64,000 nucleotides of DNA from Ctenosaura bakeri (GCA_948474755.1 CAOLHI010000733.1:434001-498000); one strand, 5' to 3'. Shown: positions 36,061-47,667, numbered from the stretch's first letter. The notes: generated by a model from the letters alone, not told the origin. Numbers and translations are program-made.

Positions 36061-36507
36061 GGCCTTTTCTGCACTGGGCTATTAAAACAGTGCAGAGCGA
36101 CCTCCAACGGAGGTCTTCTGCACCGTAGAGTGGACTGGGGCGGACTACTTTTTGTAGTTCCATACCTCAGTCCACTCTGGAGTGACTGGAACTGGTCGCG
36201 CATCGTGTTTTAAAAAACTTCTTTTTAGAGGTTTTTAAAAAGCATGGAGCGTGTGACTCCATGTCGCTCCATCGCCGCGCTCCGGTGCAGATTTGCAGGC
36301 GCTCGCAAGTGCGTGCCTGCAGATCTGCTGGGGGCGGGCTTTAGGCTGGCGAGCTTCTCCACCAACCGGAAGCAGCCATTTTGGACGCCGGAGCAGTGCA
36401 GAGCGACGAGCTCGCACTGCTCCTCGTCCCAACGGACTCACCCAGACGGAGAAGAAAGCTGGTGAGTCCTGTTTTGCCCATTTATTTTCACACATGTGTA
36501 AAGGGCC
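36061..36507 (+). mobile_element. MITE family B (about 447 bp)
   Basis: Ends GGCCTTTTCTGCACTGGGC and GTGTAAAGGGCC, flanked by TCA on both sides. The interior is GC- and CpG-rich (CAGTGCAGAGCGACC, CGGAGCAGTGCAGAGCGACG) and contains an inverted pair AGTAGTCCGCC-type/TCCAGTC arms. The same family, inverted, is at 63234. Confidence 0.75.
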
Positions 36508-36629
36508 TCAGACAACAAAAAGTGTTCGGCTATTTTAAATAACCTTGAGAACTACAGAACTAATACTGCCAACTTCCTGATGCATTTGTGTTGTCTGAAA
36601 AAGCCCAGGAGTACAAGGTGTACAGTGTA

Positions 36630-37266
36630 CAGTTGGCCCTCCACATTTGCAGGTTTAACTTTCACAGATTTGATTATTTGCAAGTTTCTCCAACTCTCTC
36701 AAGCACTTCTTTTCTGGAAACCTTCCCTCTCGGCAGCTGTGATCGGGCCATGCGGCCCTTTAAAAACTCACCTCTGCTTCTCCTCCTCCTCCTCTACCAG
36801 CCACTGCTTGGCCAGCTAAAGATGGATCACAGCCTGATTTCTCAGCACCACAAACCCTTTCCCAATGACCCTCACTGAGGGGCAAGTGAGAGAAAGTACA
36901 GGGCCACAGTGCCTCCCCACTCTCTTTCCCTCTTGTTTCCCTGACGGGCACCATTTCCGCACTAGACTGTTATAGCGCTATTATTCCACTTTCAACATCC
37001 TATGGAATCCTGGGGTTTGTAGTTTTGGGAGGGGCCACCTGGCTCCTCCTGAAACTGCAAACCCCAGGATCCATAGGATGTGGAAAGTAGAATAATAGCA
37101 CTATAACAGTCTAGTGTGGAACTGTTGATGGTTTGGACCATGGGTGCCCGCTGTCTCCATCATATCTCAGCCCTCTTCCCACAGGCACATACATTTTGAT
37201 ATTTGCAGTTTTCCCACTTTTGTGGGGGTTCTGTGCCCCTAACCATAATGAACGTGGAAGCCAACT
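36630..37266. mobile_element. Tigger/pogo-like element split by a MITE
   Basis: The left end CAGTTGGCCCTCCACATT lies after TA and the right end AACGTGGAAGCCAACTA is decayed. It is interrupted by the palindromic MITE at 36951-37123, so the Tigger-like copy is the older insertion. Confidence 0.65.
36951..37123. mobile_element. Palindromic MITE inside a Tigger-like element
   Basis: CACCATTTCCGCACTAGAC to GTCTAGTGTGGAACTG. The central part GGAGGGGCCACCTGGCTCCT separates the two arms. It interrupts the element at 36630-37266. Confidence 0.8.
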
Positions 37267-37743
37267 ACTTTTGAAAGTGGGTCTTTCACATGGAGAATCA
37301 TATTGACCAGCATGGCACTAGAGGGCACTGTGGCATAGGAGAACTACCATTGTTTTGTGTGTGAAGTAGCTGGATGCTGGATATGAGAGGGAATGGTCTG
37401 TGTGTATATTCTTTTGTCAGCACTAGCCCTCCTTTAAGTATAGTCAGGGCTTGGCTTGAGAACTTGTTTCCAACTCCCCTTCTGCTCCTACAAGTGAAGT
37501 AGTCAGCAAGAGTTTTAAAATCTGGAGATCCACACATTGTCTCTCCCACCCTAGAATACACCCAACACCTTCTACCAGAGACACATTACAAGGGAAGTGG
37601 CCAAGTGTGACCTACTAAGTTTCAGAGTAACCTCTGGGTTTCTCCAAAACAGTTCAAAAGCCTTGAGCCTCAGCCCCGGAACAAGTGCTCAGTCAATACT
37701 GAGAGATGCCAACACGTAGTAGCCACATGTGGAATCTTAAAAA

Positions 37744-38075
37744 TTGGAAAGGTCAGAAAGGTCTTTCAGTATCCCTGACAGAAAGCCATCCAGCCTGTTA
37801 AATACCTTCAGTGAAGCAGAACTCAGGCCTCTTGAATCAAACTCCTTTACTGGTGAACAGCTCTTAATATTAGGACATTTTCTCCCATGTTTATCTGAAA
37901 TGTGCTTCTTTACAGTTTCCAGCCATTGGTTGTATTCTGGGCTTCTAGTGCAACTGAGACCAGACCTGTTCTGTGATGGGTCCTTCAGTATTTGAAGACT
38001 GCTCTGATATCTCCCTTTTTCTGCCTAAATATTGTCAGCTCTTCCCTCATAGTGCTTGGTTTCCATATCTCTTAT
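37744..38075 (-). mobile_element. Old CR1-like LINE fragment
   Basis: Order of phrases follows CR1: GACAGAAAGCCATCCAGCCT, TTCCAGCCATTGGTTGTATT, TCTGTGATGGGTCCTTCAGT, CTCATAGTGCTTGGTTTCCA. It is highly diverged. Confidence 0.6.
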
Positions 38076-38079
38076 TCTC

Positions 38080-39360
38080 CCTGTCATACTTCAATTGTGT
38101 CTGAATTCATGTGCAGCCCCTACTAACCATTAGTGTCCTTTCCCCCTTCAGCTCAGATAGATTAATTATGTTCAAAGACATCTGCTAATAGCACCACCAG
38201 TGCCAAAAGGCACATTTGAAAGACACAACTTTAATGCTACCCTACTATTTGGAAGTTAAGTGCTACTGAAACCATGAGATTTGCTTCAAAGTAAAGGCAG
38301 TTAGGATTGGGTTTCAAAGGAACTATTTCAGTGTGACTTGGGATTCATCATGAGCCAGATGGAAGCCCTCAAGAGTACTCCGCACTTTGTTTGTTTAATG
38401 AATTTCTTAGTTTAATCTATCCTTTATTACACAGTCACAGACCCAATGAAGAGATAAAAATAGAACAAACATACCCAAAGACATACAAAGGGGATTTAGT
38501 TTACACAACATATATAAATTAAAACATTTTAAAAGGATATATAGAGCAATAATTTAAAATATTCAAAGTAAATTTAAACGAGATGTCCCTTTAGACAGAA
38601 AACTATAGTGTGTAACAGCAACAGAATAGCAAGTTGGGATTGTGTGTGAGAGACAAATCCTTTCTGTCTTTGCAGCCGGGGTGGGGGGAAGAATCTGCCC
38701 ACTGTCACTACTATTGGTATATTCACATATATTCACATCTACCCATAAAGAAGCTAAATACCTTTTGGAGTTAGCAATCTCTGGATAAAAATGGCAAACA
38801 AACAAAACATAAGCAGAAGATCTTTTTTTTCTTCATCACCTCTCCATGAGGACAAAAGCATTTGCTCCTAGTGATATCTGTAAGACAGAAGTAGGAAAAG
38901 TGTAGAAAGACACATTAATCCCCTAGGAAGTCTTGGGGTACCACACACCCCTGCCACACATGTCAATGAAACTGCAGTTCTGAGTATTCCTCATTAGTTG
39001 TGCTGGCTAGGATTGCTAGGAACTATAGTTCAACAGTTTCTGGAAGACCACATGATCAGGTTTTAAAAGGTAACTGCTGTCATTATAAATTGGGCCCAGA
39101 AACACACTGACAACAAGCATAGCCAGTATTTTATGGGACAAACAAACAAACAAACCTGTTGGGCTAATAAACTCCAGATTAAGCCATTCTTCATTCAAGG
39201 ACTCTATCCACCCGAGATCCAGATTCAGCAGATGAAGAGTATAAGATTAGCCTTCCTGCACTCTTGTAATCCCAATCAAAACTGCTTGGCAGAGGGAAGA
39301 GAGAACTTTCATTGACCTTCTCTAACTAAGCCCCTGCATGTATTGGCTGGAGAGTATTGG
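38080..39360. other. Unrecognised non-coding stretch
   Basis: AT-rich, with a short hAT-like phrase near 39010 (ACTATAGTTCAACAGTTTC). I see no gene and no clear element. Confidence 0.5.
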
Positions 39361-39367
39361 ATTCATA

Positions 39368-39453
39368 GGCCATTTCCACACTAGACTGTTGTAGTATTAT
39401 TATTCCACTTTCAACATCGTATGGAATCCTGGGGTTTGCAGTTTAGGGAGCTG
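39368..39453. mobile_element. Half of a palindromic MITE
   Basis: Only the left arm, GGCCATTTCCACACTAGAC to GGTTTGCAGTTTAGGGAG; the right arm is missing. Confidence 0.75.
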
Positions 39454-39563
39454 GCTCACTTCAATTGAAGTAGACTCATTGAATCAATTGTATGAGTAAT
39501 TGCAATTTACTGCCTTTGTGTATGCCGTCTTCAGTCTGGGAGAAGGTGGAGTATGACTGAAGT

Positions 39564-39601
39564 GATGGATGGATGGATGGATGGATGGATGGATGGATGG
39601 G
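39564..39601. repeat. (GGAT)n microsatellite
   Basis: About nine tandem GGAT units following a LINE-tail-like phrase (GGGAGAAGGTGGAGTATGAC). Confidence 0.95.
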
Positions 39602-39604
39602 TTG

Positions 39605-39846
39605 TTGCAGAATGAGTTCAAAATGCAAATTTAGTTTGCACTCAGTTAATTTGAGATGGGGGGAGGAGAGGACAAGAAGAGATAGAATCCTGCCCTTCTC
39701 TGTAGACTAAGGCAAAATCACACTGCTGTAGCATCTCCTAGCTTGTCTGTTCTTCCTTGTTAATAACTTTTGCCATCATGACCAGACTCTGATGTTGCTT
39801 GGCCACATGTCCCAGTTTTCATCTGTAAAATGATGGAGAGTATACT
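39605..39846 (+). mobile_element. CATACCC-TIR element, right part
   Basis: Matches the family at 45198: TTTAGTTTGCACTCAGTTAA, CTTTTGCCATCATGACCAGA, CCCAGTTTTCATCTGTAAAA, ending GGAGAGTATAC. The left end is missing. Confidence 0.6.
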
Positions 39847-39849
39847 TTC

Positions 39850-40950
39850 CTCAACCAGCACCTGCCACTGTTCTGGCTACCAGAGAGAGAAGAAGTAGGA
39901 GTCCTTTCATTGTGCTTACATCTAGTTCAACGAACTGCTTTAACTTACTATCTCTTTAACTTTGTAACATAACTTAGTGCCTAATTTTGCTTCCCCACAC
40001 TTTTCACCCTCCGGATCTCTTTTCCTTTCATATTGTGTCTTTTAGATTATAAACCTGTGAGCAGAGACTGTCTCTCACCTCATTTTTGTAAATTGCTCCA
40101 GGATCCTCTTGGGGTAAAGTGGTCTGAAATGCAATGAACGAATGAATGAATGAATGGGATCACAAACATTTTCAATTTTGTCCTGGCTCCACCCATGGTG
40201 GATACCACCCAAACGAGCAAGTATTTCTCAAATGAAATGTTGGTGATCTTAATCGCAGGCTACACCACTACCACTTGTTTACAAATAAAGGAGACGATGA
40301 ACAGCATGGATGTAGTGATGATCCAGGCAGCTGGGAGATGTGATAGCTCAAACCAGAATGCTCTGGGGCCAAAGAAAGGCTCAGCCCCAGTGCAACAGAA
40401 ATTGAGACAATAAGCTAATTCTCTGCTCCCATCTGTAACAACTCAGTAGCCAGGGCCAACATTCCCTGCAGCCTTTGTCTTCACAATGAATCACTCACCC
40501 GGTGCACACGGTTGCCGTCGACTGACTCATGCCCGCTCACAACCACAGCCTTTGTGTACAGCTCCTGGGATGGCACAGCGGGTGACTGACACAGCTCTCT
40601 CGCCCTGTGCCAGGAACAGCAAATTGAGCAAGGAGGGTACTTCATCTTTCCACTACAGGGGAAACAAACTCTTTGCCTGCTTTTCCCTTAGGAGAAACCA
40701 GGTGCCTTATGAGAGCTGAGGTGTTCTAGTTGAATATCCGTGTTGTGAACTGACAAAAGTGAGCCAATCAAGGCCTTCTTGACTTGGCTCCAGAGCCAAC
40801 ACCAAAACACCTTAAGACACAAGTTTCAACCAGATAAGATGGAGATTCAGCTTTCCGAAACCATGCTCGATATGCCATGAGAACTTAGTCTTTGGGGTTA
40901 CCATTTTGTCCTTTGCTCAAGCAGCAAAAACTTGGTCCAAGCTTGTACTG
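39850..40950. other. Unrecognised non-coding stretch
   Basis: Includes a (GAAT)n-like run near 40136-40155 and a slightly CpG-richer patch at 40480-40620. No gene could be supported. A 77-residue frame at 40486-40719 has no recognisable domain. Confidence 0.4.
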
Positions 40951-41260
40951 ATTTATTGACTGACTGATAGTATTTATACAGTTCAGTGTGTATCAAGTGG
41001 ACCCCCCCCCCAAGGAATGCACAATAATATCACCATATGGAAACAGAACAGAAACATAAAATTCTTTAAAGCAGAACAGAAAAAAAAGAAAAGAAACATT
41101 AAAAGGCTTAATAGAATAATGTAATTTTAAGTTCCTTTTGGAAGAATGTCATTAAGGATGGAAGGAACCAGTCTGACTTCCTTTGAAGACAGTACTGTAA
41201 CCGAGGTGCTGCTGCAGAAATAGCCCTGTCTCAGGTCCTCATCACCTAACCTCTCAGAGT
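40950..41260 (-). mobile_element. L2-like LINE fragment
   Basis: Contains TTTGGAAGAATGTCATTAAG and GGTGCTGCTGCAGAAATAGC, matching in order the 'gttccagagctcaggg' part of L2-like copies. Decayed. Confidence 0.4.
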
Positions 41261-41925
41261 TGTGGTAAATTCCATTTATTCATAAATATGTAGGTTGACC
41301 TTAAGGTGGAGGTTCACACTGTTAAAAGATATACTACTTTCCCATTAGATCTCAAGGGGGATTACCATGTTTCTTGCAGAAATCAACTCAGCAATCAGTG
41401 GTTGCAGTCCTGTGTGGCTCAGTGTAGCATAATAGTTTCACATGCAGAACTATGCTACACGGAGCCTTTACCCCTTCCTGGACCTATCATCGGTATCTGG
41501 CTATATCTGTGTATTTAGACACATAGTAATTACATCATTCAGTGAGGTCTGTTAGAGTCCTCTGGAGGTCTCAGGAGCTGAGGTAATCATTTCACATCTG
41601 GCTGCAATGACATAGGCAGGCAGTCCTCTCATTTCCCTCCCCATCTCATCCAGGCACAGATCGTGAGAGTGGAGAGCTTCAGAACAACCATAGGTCTGGT
41701 GCAGAGGGCTTAAGTTGCTGAAGGGAAGGGAGGAAAGGAGGGAGGAGAGAGGGAAGGAATCCGAGCCTCTGCAACAGCCACAACAGACTTACGCAAGTGT
41801 AGGGTTAAATTACATGTGCATATGCCACTAACAGGATGCCATTCTGTGGGTGTCTTCCAGTCTCATTCCAAAAATGGGACTTTGGCCTCTGACCCAATAT
41901 GTCTCTGGTAATGTACATGGAGAGA

Positions 41926-42119
41926 GCCTATATAGTACAGTGATTTGAGCATTGGACTACGATCCTCGACATCAGGGTCCAATTCCTCGCTCAGCCATGG
42001 AAACTCACTGGGTCACCTTGGGCATGTCATACACTCTCAGCCCCAGAAAACCCCATAATAGAAAACCCCTTAGGGTCACCATAAGCCAGAAATGACTTGA
42101 AGGCACACAACAACAATAA
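41926..42119 (+). mobile_element. tRNA-derived squamate-type SINE, nearly complete
   Basis: Head CAGTGATTTGAGCATTGGAC (box A region), box B GGGTCCAATTCC, body CCATGGAAACTCACTGGGTC, tail CTTGAAGGCACACAACAACA. It is a good reference copy for the family here. Confidence 0.8.
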
Positions 42120-42748
42120 CATAATGTACATGGATAGAAGATCCCAGATATTTAGAGCTATCAAGGTGAAAAGGCAAGTATGTACATTCAGTATCATCAA
42201 AGCTGACTGTGACACCCCTTTCCCTTTCCCCATATCCATTGAATGGCCATCATTCAGATAGGAACCTTGACATACCCTGGGATCTTGTTAAACCAAAAAA
42301 ATGCTAAACTAATTCAAGCAGCTATCCTCTCTTTACATACACACAAGTCAGCTTCATTGAATTTAGCCAGCTGAATAGCATTGTGCTGTCTGCATGACAT
42401 CTCTGTCTCATTTTGAAATTATTACAAAGAGTAACTTGAAGCTTGTTTCCTCTTGTATCTTTTAAGCATATCTTTTCCTTTCCCCATCCCATCTGTAAAT
42501 CACTTCTAGGTCCAAATGGATGGGGGTGTTCTGACGAACACTCTGCTCACTTTCTGTGTGGCTTTTCTAGGTGATCTAACCAAACTGCATTATGGCAATA
42601 ATTTTCAACCAGTCCAATAAAAGCCAATGAAATAGGGTGTTCACTGCAACAGCCTGGGTCTGTACAGCCAATAGTAAGGAGCAATGGGAACTGCAGTACA
42701 TCTGCATCTGGGAATCCACAGATTTTCCATCTCTGCAACACAGACTGT

Positions 42749-43138
42749 GGCCATTTCCACCCTAGGCTGTTATAGTGCTATTATTCCACTTTCAACCTTG
42801 ACCATTTCCGCACTACAGTGTTAAAGTGCTGCTATTCCACTATCAACCTCCTATGGAATTCTGGAGTTTGTAGTTAAGGGAAGGGCACTTCGAATTCTCA
42901 GCCAAAGAGCTCTTTGGTCTAAGTAAAGTACAAACCCCAGAATTCCACAGGGCATTGAAAGTGGAATAGCAGCACTTTAACGCTGTAGTGCGGAAATGGC
43001 CCTCCTGCGGAATTCTAGGGTTTGCAGTTTCCTGAGACCAAAGAGCACTCTGGCTGAGCATGTTAAATGCCCCTCCTTAAACTCCAAACCCCAGGATTCC
43101 ACAGGAGGTTGAAAGCGGAATAATGGCACTAGAACAGT
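42749..43138. mobile_element. Palindromic MITE split by another MITE
   Basis: The outer copy has its left arm at 42749-42799 (GGCCATTTCCACCCTAGGC to TTTCAACCTT) and the rest at 43002-43138 (CTCCTGCGGAATTCTAGGGT to CACTAGAACAGT). The arms resume across the inner copy, so this is one element inserted into another of the same family. Confidence 0.75.
42800..43001. mobile_element. Inner palindromic MITE
   Basis: GACCATTTCCGCACTACAG to CTGTAGTGCGGAAATGGCC, about 202 bp. Flanked by CTT and CTC, a possible decayed 3-bp duplication. It is younger than its host. Confidence 0.75.
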
Positions 43139-43265
43139 GGCCATTTCCGCACGAGCCTGTTATAGCGCGATGATTCCACTTTCAACATCCTCTGGAATCC
43201 TGGGGTTTGCAGAGGATGTTGAAAGTGGAATCATCGCGCTATAACAGGCTCGTGCGGAAATCGCC
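43139..43265. mobile_element. Minimal palindromic MITE (127 bp hairpin)
   Basis: GGCCATTTCCGCACGAGCC to GGCTCGTGCGGAAATCGCC. The arms are almost perfectly complementary and meet in a short loop (GGAATCCTGGGGTTTGC), the centre having been deleted. It abuts the truncated right end of the outer copy. Confidence 0.85.
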
Positions 43266-43700
43266 TGTATCAACGTCCCCATAACACCTCCACCCTGGCG
43301 ACTGGCCAATGAGCAGAGAACGAGAGGCAGCCAGGCCCACTGCGTTCCCAGCAGCGCATCCGTCCTCCCTCTTTCTCCTGGATCCCGTCCATCAAAGGAG
43401 AGCGAAGCATTCAATTTGCCTCTTCTTCTCACCGCAGGAGCGTCACATCCAATGAGTTGGAGAAGAACGCAGAGGACTGCAAGGGAGAGGCGGGAAAGGG
43501 TGTGAAGGCTCGCCCAATCAGAATGGGCAGCGAAAGCCCGGGGGGGAATTGCATGACGGGAGATGAAGTTCTTTCTCTTCTTTCAGAAATTCAGGGAGGG
43601 GACCGAGGATCGGGGAGATTGCAATTCTTTAAGTGCCTGTTCGGCAGTCGGGGTAGAGCTTCAAAAGCCGCCTTAAAGAGGGAGATGGCAATGCAGATAG
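43266..43700. promoter_or_regulatory. CpG-rich, CCAAT-rich block (candidate promoter)
   Basis: CpG-rich sequence in an AT-rich setting, with CCAAT motifs in GGCCAATGAG (about 43305), CATCCAATGAG (about 43447) and GCCCAATCAG (about 43511). It does not look like the transposon families of the window. Open frames exist on both strands (43457-43735 plus; about 43160-43432 minus), but neither has a recognised domain. In mammals FXYD genes follow FAM187B, but no FXYD motif was found, so the gene it might serve is unknown. Confidence 0.35.
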
Positions 43701-44161
43701 AATATGTCTTGAAATTAAACATTATCTTCTTTTGATTTATACAGTACTCAGTAGACACAATTGGAAAAGTTACTCTTTGGACTACAACTCTCTCAAACCC
43801 CCCCCCGCAAGTATCCTTTTCAAGCGCATCAATGTACTGACCCTCACACTGATAGAGAAAAAAAGGTGTTGCATTTGGTAGACAGGACACTGTTTCATTA
43901 AGGGGGAACTCATATCTTTAGTATACCTTTAACAAAGAACTCCTTTATAATCTATGATAAGATTTCTATTTAAAAAGAGAGTAAAAGAATTCTGAGAAAC
44001 ACTGGCCATAAGACCAGTAAAATCCAACAGAACTCTACCATGAAAGTAGAGTGAGTTATACCACATGCTAAAAATTCATATATTTATATTTCCATAATAC
44101 TTGCTGCAACTACCTTGTCCACTCCAGTGCAGGATTCATGTGCGATTAATTCAGAGACTAC

Positions 44162-44576
44162 GGCCCTTTTTGCACGGCATTTCCCATGTGAAAGAGGGCC
44201 TGGAGCGTCGCGTGATTGTGAGGAGCGATCCACACGACACACAATCGTGCGATGCTCCAGGGGCCAGCAGGCGCCGATCGCGCACCTTTTCATTTTCGGC
44301 TAGAAGCCGAAAATGGTGTGCAATCACACAATGCTCCTGGCCCCCGTGCGCACTTACCTGGCATGTGGAGCCTCCAGAGCCGTGATGGTCAGCTTCCTGC
44401 CCCAGCACAGCCTGGGAAATTCCCAGGCTGTGCTGCGGAAGGAACGGGCGTGGCTCTTGTCAAGCAGGCAGCTCACGCGGAGCGAAAGGACCCTGGATGC
44501 GAGAACCTCTCACCGGAGGCTGCTTGCACGATCCCTGCACCCCAGTCCTGGGAAACGGTAAGGTGCGGAAAGGACC
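44162..44576. mobile_element. MITE family C (415 bp)
   Basis: Ends GGCCCTTTTTGCACGGC and AAGGTGCGGAAAGGACC, flanked by TAC on both sides. The CpG-rich interior carries an internal inverted repeat (CATTTTCGGC/GCCGAAAATG and repeated AATCGTGCGATGCTCC / CACACAATGCTCC). Confidence 0.75.
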
Positions 44577-44974
44577 TACGTTCAGCTAATGAGCTGTGTT
44601 GGTTTGTGCATGTATTCATGTTTATGGCAACCCCATGAATTTCGTAGGATTTTTTTTTTTCATTCTTCTTCAGAAAGAAAGACTCAGAGCTATGTTGGCA
44701 TTGGCTAGCACAACACCTAGAGGGAATGAAATGCAGATCACTGATGCAGAGCGGTAGCAGTGTTCATCAGCGTACTTGTTGAAAGTATCAGCAAGGTAGG
44801 AAACGTTTGGTACCCAAACTAGCAGTCATAATCCTGATCTAACAAGGAGAAACCAAAGAAAGCAGACCTTCCCTGAAATGGAGGATGTTTGCCTCTTTTG
44901 AGATAACTCGATGTTTTAAATGGCATTTATCGCATAACTATTTTGTTATTCGATGAGTTAGTAGTCTAGATGAA

Positions 44975-45110
44975 TTGTTGCTGTGTGTCTGGAAGTCGTT
45001 TCAGACTTAATGACCATAAGGAAAACCTATCATGGGGTTTTCTGGAGCTGATACACCCAAGGTCACTCAGTGGTTTCCATGGCAGGTCCTGGGACATTTG
45101 AAATTCGGAA
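44975..45110 (-). mobile_element. SINE fragment
   Basis: The minus strand matches the body and tail of the 41926 SINE (AAAACCCCATGATAGG-type run, GTCATTAAGTCTGAAACGAC). Confidence 0.55.
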
Positions 45111-45197
45111 CAGAAGAAAGTGCCCTTGAGCAAGTGTGGAGTGTTTCTTTATCACTAAGCAGCTAGTGCAAAGCCTCATCAAAAACCGACATTTTGA

Positions 45198-45565
45198 AAA
45201 TGTCCTGATTTGGCAGGAACAGTCCAGATTAATCCTCTGTTAGTCCACTTTTTCAGATGTTCTAAAAATATACCTGTTTCTCTCTTGTCCTACTGCATTC
45301 TGCCTTTGTCCCCAGCTTACTTCAGTTGCTGCAAAAATTGAGTTTCAAGTGAAAAAGTAGTTTGTATTCAATTAATTCACTGTGGGGAGGAGAGGAGGGG
45401 GCAGAATCTTGCCCTTCCCTGGAGGATCAGGCAAAAGGAAACTGCTGCAGCCTCTCCTAGCTTCTGTGTTATTCCACATTTATAATGTTTGCCACCTTGG
45501 TCATACTCCAATGTTGCTTATTCTTATGCATCCCAGTTTTCACCTGTGAAATGTTGGTGGGTATG
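45198..45565 (+). mobile_element. CATACCC-TIR element
   Basis: TGTCCTGATTTGGCAGGAAC at the left and ACCTGTGAAATGTTGGTGGG then TATG at the right. It shares its whole order of phrases with the copies at 39605, 53622, 54266 and 58943. Confidence 0.65.
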
Positions 45566-45589
45566 ATACCCATTTAGAGCCAAGACAAC

Positions 45590-45690
45590 ATCCTATGGAA
45601 TCCCAGAATTTGCTGTACTGGGACAATGAATTCTTTCAGGGGAATTTTGAATTCTCAACCAGAAAGCTCTAGTGTTTCACCAAGCCTGAG
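45590..45690. mobile_element. Fragment of a palindromic MITE
   Basis: CAACATCCTATGGAATCCCA then TTTTGAATTCTCAACCAGAA and AGCTCTAGTGTTTCACCAA; only the inner part remains. Confidence 0.55.
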
Positions 45691-45699
45691 GTCAGTTGG

Positions 45700-46656
45700 A
45701 TGTATCTGGTTTTTTATCCTGACCTCCTACCTCTTTTATTCCAAGCTACAGACATTGTTAAACTTTACCCCACCCCACCCTAAAACTCAGCAGTTTCTCT
45801 CTTCTCTCCATCCTGAAACCATTCCTCCAATACTGTTGATTTCCTTCTTCATTGCCAGCCTCATGAGAACCAGAGATTATGCAGATCTGTCAGAAGGATA
45901 AGTGCTATTCACCCAAGTATACAAAAGAAGCAACCCAGAAACAAAAATGAGTAAACTGGTTTTTCTGGACTACAACATCTAGGCTATAACTGGCCATGTT
46001 GGATGGAGGATTCTGGGAGCTATAGTCCAAAAAGTATCTTTCCCAAGCTTTATTTATATCCCAAGAGCATGGATGCCTTTCCTTGCTTTTCTCTAGTGCC
46101 ATAGACCCTCTACTGTTCCCAAATCTGCCACACAGAGCATGAAGTCCACAGGTTCAGATTAGAAAACATCCCTGCTTTTCTTTCTAAGACCCTCCTTCTG
46201 TCAGTACTCCCCAGTGCCAGATGTTTCTGTGCTAGATGAAATTAGCCTGGCTAGATGCTTCACAAAGATCAAAAATTGCTTAGGGTGAGAGATCTAAGAA
46301 GGTGAAAAAGCTAACTGGATTGTGATAGTTCACACATTTCAGTACCAGTTGGGGTGGGGAAGGGAAGGAAAGGGAAGAAGGGAAGTGGATGGTGGCAAAG
46401 GAAAGAAGAAGCAGCTGGAAGTCCCCCCCCCCAGCAGCATGAGACATAGTAGATGCCTGATGATGTTGACTGTGGGCATGCAGCCATTTTCTTCCTCAGC
46501 AGCTGCCCTATGGGTGCAAAAAACCCAACCGAACCTCTCTGATCAGGCCTCCAAAGCCAGATTTAAAGTGTTTGGGCCCCGGAGCAATGTTCAAACTAGA
46601 AACCCCTTTGTGGTCATGCATGAGCTCTTCTGGAGCAATGGCACAGAAGTTAAATA
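45700..46656. other. Unrecognised stretch with a GGGAA-rich patch
   Basis: Contains hAT-like debris near 45955-46040 and a purine-rich patch at 46345-46415. No gene was seen; the 179-residue frame at 46322-46861 runs into the Tigger-like element. Confidence 0.4.
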
Positions 46657-47127
46657 CAGTCAACCTGCCATATTTGCAATTTTGACTTTCACAGGTATGA
46701 TTAATTGTGAGTTTCTCCAACTCCTGCCACCCTACCTCAGGCACTCCTTTCCCAGGGAAATCTTCCTCGTGGTGGCTCCAATCAGGCCATGTAACCCTTT
46801 AAAAACCCATCTCTGGATCTCCTCCTTATCCATCATCAGCTGCTTGGCTGGTTTGGGATGACTAGCATTCTGATTTCTCTGTACCACAAACCCTCTCCTG
46901 ATGCCCCCCACCGCCCAAATAAGGAGATGGGCGAGAGAGATGAGGTAGAGGGCCACCAGGTTGACCCACCCCCTTTCCCTCTCTTTTCCTAGACCTGGTT
47001 TGGACCCTGGGTGCCTGCTCTGCCCACCATGCCTCAGGCCTCTCCCCCGCACATTTTGATATTTGCAATTTTCCAACTTTTGCAGGGATTCTGTGCCCCA
47101 ACTCTAGCCAATGTGCAAGATTGACTG
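46657..47127. mobile_element. Tigger/pogo-like non-autonomous element
   Basis: The left end CAGTCAACCTGCCATATTTG follows TA and the right end reads GCAAGATTGACTG. The interior matches the copies at 35058 and 36630. Confidence 0.65.
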
Positions 47128-47465
47128 GACTCATTAAATGAGTGAAGTAAATTTGCTCTTATTTATTATATTGGTTTTAAAATGTAACTTTGTTACAGAA
47201 AACTTAACCAGTTGCAGTTAATAACATTACATGTAACTCACTACTGCTGAGCTGTCAGCACTACTTCACACTGTCTCTCTTTCTCACTTGTGTATGGGAA
47301 AGGATCTTTTGGTTGGTTGTTTTTGTGTTTGTTTTTTTGCCTTATGGCCAAATGATGGGCACATCTTGCTACAGCTGCTTCCTATATCAAGGTTTATTTT
47401 TAAAAAATGTATACCCATAAAATATTCACATAAAAATGACGAGAGATCAGCAGACGGAATCCTAG

Positions 47466-47667
47466 GGGCCTTTCCACATTACACTGCTATAGTGCTATTA
47501 TTCAACTTCCAACATCCTATAGAATTGTGGGGCTTGCAGTTTGGGCAGGGGCATTTAGGATTCTCAACCAAAGAGCTCTTTGGCTTCAGTAAACTACAAA
47601 CCCCAGAATTCCACAAGATGTTGACAGTAGAATAATACCACTATAACAGTGTAGTGCAGAAAGGCCC
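47466..47667. mobile_element. Palindromic MITE
   Basis: GGGCCTTTCCACATTACAC to GTGTAGTGCAGAAAGGCCC, about 202 bp, with TAG to the left and TTAG to the right. This longer subfamily carries AAAGAGCTCTTTGG in the centre. Confidence 0.8.

Noticed and set aside
43457..43735. 92-residue plus-strand frame in the CpG-rich block
   Set aside because: No recognised domain and no splice or conservation evidence. I kept only the promoter-like call.
44101..44638. Overlapping long frames on both strands
   Set aside because: They fall in MITE family C, where CpG-rich sequence has few stops.
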